This document shows, one piece after another, positions 35,327-44,200 of a DNA stretch of 64,000 nucleotides. Position 1 is the stretch's first letter. Every line of letters starts with the position of its first letter. The notes below the pieces were generated by a model. That model saw only the letters and a list, made by a program, of their open reading frames with translations, was not told the DNA's origin and ran no database searches. The translations under genes and the position numbers were made by a program. The stretch covers positions 26,058 through 90,057 of the forward strand of contig CAAGAM010000020.1 of assembly GCA_900767815.1 (NCBI GenBank), given 5' to 3'. Source of the DNA: Clostridia bacterium. GTDB lineage: Bacteria > Bacillota > Clostridia > Christensenellales > Borkfalkiaceae.

Positions 35327-36631
35327 ATGGCAGAAGAAAAGAAAGAGAATAAACATTATATCTCCGCCAAAGAGTCGAGGAACATTGCCAAGGAAAACGC
35401 GCGGGAGATAAAAGCGTTAAAGAAAAAGAGAGCGGCGTATAAACGCTCGGATTATATAACGCAGATGAAAGACGACAGGAACGTCGTCGAATTTGATGAT
35501 CTCCACACCTATTTCTATACGGATAACGGTGTGGTGAAGGCGGTAAACGGCGTTTCGTTCAATATTCCCGAAGGCTCGACGGTAGGCGTCGTAGGTGAAT
35601 CGGGTTGCGGCAAGTCGGTTACGAGTTTGTCGCTCATGCAGCTCGTGCAAGGCCCTATGGGGCAGATCGTAAGCGGAAGCATACGTTTCCGTTCGACGGT
35701 TAAAACGCCTGTCGGCAGCGAGCCTATCATGGAAGAAGAAAAGGACGAAAACGGCAACGTTGTTATGGGCGCGGACGGAAAGCCCGTGATGAAACAGTCG
35801 GTAGACAAGCACGGGAAGCCGCGCACGAGAAAGATTTTCGAAGAACACGAAGAAGTGGTGGATATAGCGAAAATGCCGATATCCGAGATGTCGAAAATCC
35901 GCGGCAGAGAAATTTCGATGATATTCCAGGAGCCCATGACCTCGCTGAACCCCGTGTTTACGATAGGTAATCAGCTCGACGAAGTAACTCTTCTTCATAT
36001 TGACGGAGCGGATAAAATAACGGCAAAAGAAAGGAGTCTCGAGATGTTGAGGCTCGTAGGAATAGCAATGCCGGAACACGTGTACAAGTCTTACCCGCAC
36101 GAACTTTCGGGCGGAATGAGACAGAGAGTGATGATAGCGATGGCTTTATGTTGCAATCCGAAGCTTATCATTGCGGACGAACCTACAACCGCACTCGACG
36201 TAACTATACAAGCGCAGATATTCGATCTTCTCCGCGACGTAAAAGATAAGATAAGCGGAAGCATCATGCTCATCACGCACGATCTGGGCGTTATAGCCGA
36301 AATGGTCGATTACGTCGTGGTAATGTACGCGGGCAGAGTGGTAGAAAAAGGTACGGTAACGGAAATATTCAAAAACCCGATGCATCCGTACACTATAGGG
36401 CTTCAGAAGAGCAAACCCGTTGTAGGAAAAGAAGTAGAGAGATTATACAGTATACCGGGCAACGTTCCGAATCCCGTGAACATGCCGTCGACGTGTTATT
36501 TCAAAGATCGTTGCAACATGAAATGCAACATCTGCAAAAACGGTTATCCGCCGATGGTGCAGGTATCGCCCACGCACTATGTGGCATGCTATCTCGCGTT
36601 AAAGGAGGGAGCGGAAAATGTCGGGAAATAA
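35327..36631 (+). CDS. oppD: Oligopeptide ABC transporter ATP-binding protein OppD
   Basis: A 434-residue ABC ATPase: a 50-residue lysine-rich extension, Walker A G-E-S-G-C-G-K-S (90-97), Q-loop with F-Q-E-P-M-T-S-L-N-P, signature L-S-G-G-M-R-Q-R, Walker B L-I-I-A-D-E-P, H-loop, and the C-terminal oligopeptide-transport domain with four cysteines (C-Y-F-K-D-R-C-N-M-K-C). About 58 extra residues (123-180), charged and repetitive, are inserted between Walker A and the Q-loop where most OppD have a short loop. The stop overlaps oppF by 14 bp. Confidence 0.9.
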   Translation: MAEEKKENKHYISAKESRNIAKENAREIKALKKKRAAYKRSDYITQMKDDRNVVEFDDLHTYFYTDNGVVKAVNGVSFNIPEGSTVGVVGESGCGKSVTSLSLMQLVQGPMGQIVSGSIRFRSTVKTPVGSEPIMEEEKDENGNVVMGADGKPVMKQSVDKHGKPRTRKIFEEHEEVVDIAKMPISEMSKIRGREISMIFQEPMTSLNPVFTIGNQLDEVTLLHIDGADKITAKERSLEMLRLVGIAMPEHVYKSYPHELSGGMRQRVMIAMALCCNPKLIIADEPTTALDVTIQAQIFDLLRDVKDKISGSIMLITHDLGVIAEMVDYVVVMYAGRVVEKGTVTEIFKNPMHPYTIGLQKSKPVVGKEVERLYSIPGNVPNPVNMPSTCYFKDRCNMKCNICKNGYPPMVQVSPTHYVACYLALKEGAENVGK

Positions 36632-37724
36632 GCAGAAACAAACCGAAGAAAAATACCTTCTCGAAGTAAACAATCTCAAAGAATATTTCCCGATATCCAA
36701 AAGCCTTTTCAAAAAGGATACGGTATATCTGAAAGCCGTGGACGGAGTATCTTTAAAACTTAAAGAAGGACAGACGATAGGCATAGTAGGCGAATCGGGA
36801 TGCGGCAAAACGACGCTCGGCAGAACGATATTAAGGCTTTACGAACCGACGGACGGCGAGATAATCTTCGAAGGAGAACACATAGAGAAATTAAAAGGTG
36901 AAGCACTCAGAAAAGTTCGCCCCAATTTCCAGATGATATTCCAAGATCCGTATTCTTCGCTTTCGCCGAGAATGACGGTAGGCGAAATAGTGGGAGAAGC
37001 GGTAAAAGTTCACAATATAGTCCCGAAAGAGCAATACAAGGATTATATTGTGGATATAATGACAAAGTGCGGGCTTCAGCCCCATTATTTCGACAGATAC
37101 CCGCACGAGTTTTCGGGCGGACAAAGACAACGTATCTGCATAGCCAAGGCACTGGCGTTAAAGCCTAAGCTCGTCATCTGCGACGAGCCGGTTTCGGCAC
37201 TCGACGTGTCTATACAGGCGCAGATAATAAACCTGTTCAAGGATTTGCAGGAATCCGAGCATTTGTCGTATATTTTCATATCTCACGACCTCTCCGTCGT
37301 AGAGCATATTTCCGATTACGTCGGAGTTATGTATCTCGGCACGATGGTGGAATACGGCACTAAGCGCGAGATGTTCGATACGTCTATGCATCCGTACACG
37401 AAAGCACTTTTCTCGGCGATACCTATTCCCGACCCCGAAACGAAGATAAAGAGAATAGTTTTGCAAGGCGACATACCTTCGCCGGCAAATCCGCCAAAGG
37501 GCTGTAAATTTCACACTCGTTGCAACGAGTGTATGAGTGCGTGCAAGCTCGTCTCGCCCGAGTTCAGAGACGTGGGTAACGGACATTTCGTCGCTTGTCA
37601 TAAATACGACAAAGAGATTATGGCAAATATGAAAAAATACGACGAAGAGCTTGAAAAACAAGAGGAAGAAGCTCGTCTTGCCGCGGAAAAAACAGCACGC
37701 GAAAAAATCCTCAAAAAATCCTGA
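36618..37724 (+). CDS. oppF: Oligopeptide ABC transporter ATP-binding protein OppF
   Basis: A 368-residue ABC ATPase with Walker A G-E-S-G-C-G-K-T near 60, F-Q-D-P-Y-S-S-L-S-P, signature F-S-G-G-Q-R-Q-R, Walker B L-V-I-C-D-E-P, and the C-terminal Cys-containing oligopeptide domain. Length is typical, with a Lys/Glu-rich tail. It is the second ATPase of the importer, started by AAAGGAGG inside the oppD coding end. Last gene of the operon; a terminator lies about 100 bp downstream. Confidence 0.92.
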   Translation: MSGNKQKQTEEKYLLEVNNLKEYFPISKSLFKKDTVYLKAVDGVSLKLKEGQTIGIVGESGCGKTTLGRTILRLYEPTDGEIIFEGEHIEKLKGEALRKVRPNFQMIFQDPYSSLSPRMTVGEIVGEAVKVHNIVPKEQYKDYIVDIMTKCGLQPHYFDRYPHEFSGGQRQRICIAKALALKPKLVICDEPVSALDVSIQAQIINLFKDLQESEHLSYIFISHDLSVVEHISDYVGVMYLGTMVEYGTKREMFDTSMHPYTKALFSAIPIPDPETKIKRIVLQGDIPSPANPPKGCKFHTRCNECMSACKLVSPEFRDVGNGHFVACHKYDKEIMANMKKYDEELEKQEEEARLAAEKTAREKILKKS

Positions 37725-37822
37725 ATAAATCAAGACAATATGATGATTATTGTGAGGATTACATACAACGGGATTGATATCAGACAAGAAATTTTAAAGA
37801 TTGAAAATTCTATTTAAAATAG

Positions 37823-37862
37823 AAAGAGGTTCATCGAAAATTATCGTAAGAATCTCTTTTTA
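37823..37862 (+). terminator. Terminator of the protease-Opp operon
   Basis: A 10-bp stem AAAGAGGTTC/GAATCTCTTT with one G-T pair, the right arm continuing into a T run. Confidence 0.65.
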
Positions 37863-38081
37863 TCATATTGTATAATCGATATCGGGCAAAAAGAGTAATT
37901 GAATAAAATTTATGCATAATATGCAAAATTGAAGACGTGTATAGTATTGAGTTCGAGTTTAAAAACAGTCTTTGGTCATATAAGCAGCGATCAACGGAAA
38001 GCGTGTTGATAAATATAAATTCAGCTTATACCATACATAACAAAATAGGATAGTAAATTTATTGAAACAGGGCATAATTTC

Positions 38082-38111
38082 TTGACAAAAAAACGCAAAT
38101 TGATGTAAAAT
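38082..38111 (+). promoter_or_regulatory. Promoter of the giant LRR lipoprotein gene
   Basis: TTGACA 38082-38087, 18-bp spacer with a TG just before TAAAAT (38106-38111). Confidence 0.75.
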
Positions 38112-38239
38112 ATGCAAATAAGAAGAGAGAGAAATATTTTGTGTATTTTATTCATGAGATTACAAAAAAGAAATTTTAAATTTTCGAACCCCACGAATAG
38201 AAACTGAAAGAGTTTTTCTGAAAAAACAGGAGGCAGTTT

Positions 38240-41200
38240 ATGAAAACAAAGTTTGGCAAAATTTTAACGTTGGTTCTTATTTTTGCTATGATTGCTTGTC
38301 TTTCAGCGGGACTTGTCGGATGCGGTAAAAAGCCGAATTCCGAGACGGAAGGAAGTTCCGATAATCCGCAGCAAAGTGAGAGCGTTCAGCCGCAATTTAC
38401 TTTTGAGGGTAATTATGCTTACGGAGAATATAAGCTATCTTTTGATAAAAACGGCAAATTTACGTATAGTGAAGCCGGAGAGTTATTTGAGGGGACTTAT
38501 TTCAAAGACGGTGATGTTATCAGATTGACGTTTACGAATATCGATAAAGGAACAGCCGAGGTTTCCCTTGAGAGAGACGCTTTGATTCTTACGTATAAAG
38601 GTAGAGCCGTAACACTTTACAAACAAATCGAGCGCACCGTTACGTTCATGAACGGAGAAGAGGTTTATGAAACGAAAACCGTAATGAACGGGAATATGCT
38701 TTCTAAGCCGACGGATCCTGCGGAAGAAGGGTTTTTATTCCTCGGTTGGTATGCGTCGTCCTCATTCCAAGGGCACACGTTTAAATTCGATGCGGAACTT
38801 GTAACTTCGGATTTAACCTTGTATGCTCGTTTTGAAGAGAATTTAGGTGGAACGGAATACACGCTTTCGTTTGATCTCGGATATGACGGAGCGGAAATTC
38901 CGTCTGTTACGACGTCTAACAAAAAATTGATTAAGGATGTCGCAACGCCGGAGAGAGAAGGATATACATTCGAAGGCTGGTGGGTAAGCGCGTATAATAC
39001 GCAGGATAAGCTTACCTTCAGATACAGAGTCGAAGAGGAGACGCTGTTCGATTCCGATACGACGTTGTTTGCTCTTTGGACGAAGAACGGAGAAACAGCT
39101 CTTACGCTCAGCGTAAATAACGGTACAGCTACGTGGACCGGCGTTACGGCAACGGCAACGCTTACCGTGACGGGGCCGGACGGAAAGCTTGTCGATACAC
39201 AGAATTTCGGAGCGACCGGTTCCAATGCATACACCTTTGATTTTGAGAATAAAGCAGCGGGAGAGTATGTATTTAAACTCGAGTGCAACGGACAGACTGT
39301 TACGAGATATTACAGAAATAAGGGATTAGCCCGTGTTTCGAATATTAAAATTTTCGACGATAAGGTATTGTCGTTTACAGGGGTTGAAAATGCTACGGCT
39401 TATTATCTCACTATTTATTGCGGGGATGAAAAGCATAAGCATAATCCGCTTGATCTCGGTAATGCCGTTTCTTATGACTTTTCGAGTTGTCCGATGAAAG
39501 AAGGCGGAATAAAATTCGTGATTAAGGCTGTGGGTGACGGTTATATGCCTTCCGAAGCGACTTATGTTTTTGACAGAACGCTTGGAAACGTAAATGATCT
39601 TGCTTACAGTGACGAGTCGGGCGAACTTACGTGGGACAATGTTGCAAATGCAGAAAAATATCTTGTTACCGTTAACGGTAAAGAATACCTCGTTGAAAAT
39701 GGGAGTGCGCTCAGCCTTAAAGGATTAAACGCCGGTGCGCTTAATGTGGCAGTTAAAGCTTTGGCTGACGGATATAATGCTTCTGCAGAAGCAACCCTTA
39801 CGGTTACTAAGAACGTTGAAGCTTCTCCCGCAGGGCTCTCTGTTTCGAACGGAAATCTCACGTGGAAAGAGAGCACCGACGCGAACGGAAATAAAGCAAC
39901 TGCTTATAAAGTTAAAATAAACAACGAAGAATTTACTGCCGAAACCAACAGTTACGATCTCTCGGCTTACAGCTGGGTTCTCGATACCGAATATTCTTTT
40001 GCGGTTAAAGCTGTGTTTGCAAGCGGAGAATCTTTGTGGAGTGACGAACTTACAGCGGGATATCTTAAACTTATAAACGTAAAATACTATGACGGCGTTC
40101 TTGCGTGGAATCCCGTTATAGGCGCTGTTAAATACGAGTATAGCGTAAATGACGGTGCATGGATGGAAAGCAACGATAATAATGTTGATGTAACAATGGC
40201 GCAGGCGGGCGAAAATACACTGTCTGTAAGATTTACAAATGCCGATGGTCAAACGAGCGACGCTTTGTCGACAACTGTTATGGCTTATGTCGTTCAACTT
40301 GAAACTGTTGGCGGAGCGGCAGTCGAGCAATTGATTAAAGTAAAAGGCGATACGATGAATCTCCCGACGACAACTCGTAACGGATATACTCAGGACGGGT
40401 GGTATGATGTATCGAACGGTGCCGAATCTAACGGAAAGAGATTTACCGCAACGCGGTTTAGCGAAAATAAAAATATTATTCTTTATGCTAATTGGACTCC
40501 GAATCAATATCATGTAACACTCGAATACGGTGATGTCGGTCTTGGAGAAGAGGATAGTGCAACGGTTTCTTTCGGAAAGAATTTCGCGTTACCTGTTCCC
40601 GTATCGCTGAATGATAATACTAAGCAATTCGCTGGTTGGTATTCGGCTGTTGACGGCAAAGGCAGACAATACACCGATGCTCTCGGTAAAAGCTTGTTAT
40701 CGTGGAGAATAACCGAAGATCAGGTCCTTTATGCGTATTATGTTGATGCGTTTGAATTTGTAGTTGATGCTGACGGATACAGCATAAAAGCAAGCAGATC
40801 ACTCAGTTATTATACCTCCAGTCTTATAATTCCATCCGAATATCAGGGGAGGAAAGTCAGATCCATTGCAGAATATGGGTTTAAAGGTTTCCCATATCTT
40901 GTATCCGTAACATTGCCGGACACACTCGAATCTATTCCGACTACTGCTTTTGACGGTGCTAAGAGACTTGAGGAATTCAAAATAGAATCGACAGATGTTG
41001 TAAATCCCGTATTTTACGTCGTAGAAGGTACACTGCTTATTAATTTGATGGGCGAATCTAAGATATGGATTGTTCCCGCAGCAAAATCCGGTGTTTACAG
41101 AGTTCCTGACGGAGTTACCCAGATAGGCAGTGGAACGTTTGTTAATTCGAAGATTTCAACTGTTATTATTCCTGCTTCCGTAACATCGGTAGTTTCATCG

Positions 41201-44200
41201 GCATTTAAGAACTGTTCGGAACTTACAAGTGTTATATTCGAAGAGGCAGGCGACGGCGTTGCAGAGAAGCTGTTAATGATAGCGACCGATGCATTTGTGG
41301 AAACGACAAACGTGGAAGAACTTGTGCTTCCCGCAAGACTTTCCGAAATGGATGATATTCAGGCATTTCTTTCCACTTTTCAGAAACTCTCCGATCTTAA
41401 AATCGTCGGAACTTATGAAACACAGGTATACACGACGCTTGACGATACCGATGGCGGCAAAAACGTTGCGGGGATGCTTTCCAACGTAAATAAAGATACA
41501 TTACTTTATTGTCCGATAAATATAAATAAAAACAACGATGTAAATTTTGAAGTAGAAATACCGTCTAAAATAACGACGATTGCAGCACGTGCGTTTGATT
41601 CTGACAGCGAGTCGTATGAGTCGGGAAAAAGATCATATCATAACATATCCAAGGTTACATTCCACGGAAATATCGTTAACATCGGCAAAAGAGCTTTCTA
41701 TAAAGCTGCTTCGATTAAAGAAGTGTATTTCAAAGCTGTGAGGATGCCCATCGGAATGGATATAGGAGATGAGGCGTTCTATGGTGCAGGACTTGAAACC
41801 GTAACGTTTGAGGAAAACGGAACATGGAAAGATGGGGTTTACGTTTATAACAATGATGCTACGTGCGGAGTCGTGTCAATCGGTTACAGGGCGTTTGCAA
41901 ATACCGATATCACTGAAATCAATCTGCCGAATTCGGTAAAGCATATAGCAGAAGAAGCTTTTGCTAACAACTATAAGCTTACGACGATCGATTTTCTTCG
42001 AATTTCGTCTGATCTTGATTTTGGAGTTCGCGTATTTGCTTCCTGCCGTTCGCTCGAAAGCGTGAACCTTACCGATAATGTCGGATATATGGCGTTTAAT
42101 TCGGTATTCTATAACTGCAAGAGGCTTAAAGGACTTGTTGTTTCGCCGAACAATCCAAATTACGCTCAGGACGATCAAGGCGTAGTATATAATAAAACTC
42201 TTACGGAAATCGCTTATTATCCCGACGGCTATGAAGGTGTTTATGTAATACCCGAAACGGTTATGTCCATAGGCGGAGCTGTATTCAAAGACAAAGAGAA
42301 CGTTACGGAAATTGTAATAACGAAAAATATTGTTTCTATTGGAGACAGTGCCTTCGAAGGTTGCGTAAACCTTTCAAAAGTTACATTTGAAAACGGAGGC
42401 ACAGACCTCTTGACAATCGGAGCTAAGGCATTCTATAACTGCGAATCGCTTGAGTCTATTGAGTTACCAGCGCGTACGGAATCGATTGGTAACGAGTGCT
42501 TTGAATATTTTGCTACAGAAAACCGCGGTCTTACGTATGTAACACTTAACGAAGGGCTTAAAACAATAGGCGACAACGCTTTTTCCTATACTTCTAATCT
42601 TGAGCAGATCAACATTCCGTCAACGGTCGAGTACATTGGCGCGAATGCATTCTGGTATTCGGGAATTACCGAGGTTACGTTCAATGTTACGCCTGCCGAT
42701 AAAGAAATGGTAGCCCTTACGATGGGTAACGGTGTATTCTATGCTTGTAGCAAGCTTGCAGAAGTAGTGTTGCCGGAAGGTCTTGCATGTGTTCCGTTCC
42801 GGGCATTCTATCAGTGTGTAAAGCTCGAAAAAGTTGTTATCCCGACAACGGTAACAAATAACGGAGACGGATCAAGGGCTGTCGGCAGGCAGGCTTTCGA
42901 TGGTTGTAAAGAGCTTTCGTCAGTGGAATTCACAAAAGGCGGAGACCTACCCCTTTCGTTTGGCGGGCTTGCATTTGCCGATTGTCCGAAACTTACAACT
43001 CTGTCATTGCCGAAGCGAGCGTCAAGTATAAGCAATGCTAAGTTCGATTTGTTTGAGCTTGGCGGTGGATTTGAAATGGGTGCAGATTTTGCAAATGTAA
43101 ACAAATACGTTTACGTGTTTAAAGACGGATCATATTTTACGTTTGATGCTAATCTCAAAGAGATAGTCCCCGTATCAAATCTCGAACACATCGAAGTTGA
43201 AGAAGGTGGCGAATTTTCTTCATTCGACGGGGTACTGTATTCCGGAGATAAGAAGACGGTGGTCTTCTGTCCGTTTGCTAAAAAGGGCGAGGTTACCATA
43301 GCTAAAGAAGCGACGAGATTCCGCCCTGCTGCATTCTATGCAGCGCGATATATAACAAAAGTCAAGTTTGAGGATAATGAAAATACTTCTCTTGAAGATT
43401 TTGTATTTGACGACGTAACGTCGACATCGATGAGTGCAACGAGCGAGGCTGTATTTACTGCTTGTAGCTCTCTTACGTCGATCGAATTGCCAGCTAGGCT
43501 TACTAAAATTGGTGCATGCGCATTTTATAATGCTCATGGCAACTCGACATCATATAAAGACAAAAACGGGAATTATGTAAAGTTGTACCTCGATTCGCAT
43601 GTTATTTCTTCTGTAACATTTGCCAAGGGATGTAGGCTTAAGTCTATAGGCGAAAAGGCATTTTATAACAGTGATCTTACCGAATTTGTTATGCCGAGTG
43701 AGGTGACAACCGTAGGTATCAATACATTTAACGGTTCGGATTCACTTAAAACCGTTACAGTGTCAGACTCTATATCCGTTGATTCGTTTTCTAACATTCG
43801 TTTATCGGTGACTACGGCTGACCTTATTGTTCCCGCAACGGCTAAAAAACTGATTGTTGAAAACGGAGTTGTTTACGGTAAAGACGATTCAGGAAATAAA
43901 ACATCGATTGTATATGTTGACAAAACATTTAATGAAACGGCTTTCGAAGTCCCCGCAACTGTAAACCTTATCGGTGCTAATGCGTTTAAAAACATAACGC
44001 TTTTAAAGACAATAACATTTGCAAAATCAGCAGATGAAGTTCAGCTTACCATCGATAAGGGAGCATTCAGTGGATCAGGGTTAACAGCGATAGAGCTTCC
44101 GAAGAGATTGGTAAGTCTCGGAGATACGGTATTCCAGAACTGTAAAAGCCTTGCAAGCGTAAAATTTGAAGACGGATATGACTGCAAAACGATTACATCT

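Larger units (their letters stand above)
37725..38239. other. Intergenic region after oppF
   Basis: AT-rich with no gene seen. Holds the operon terminator (37823-37862), then about 220 bp without recognisable features, then the promoter and a 120-nt leader of the giant LRR gene. Confidence 0.5.
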
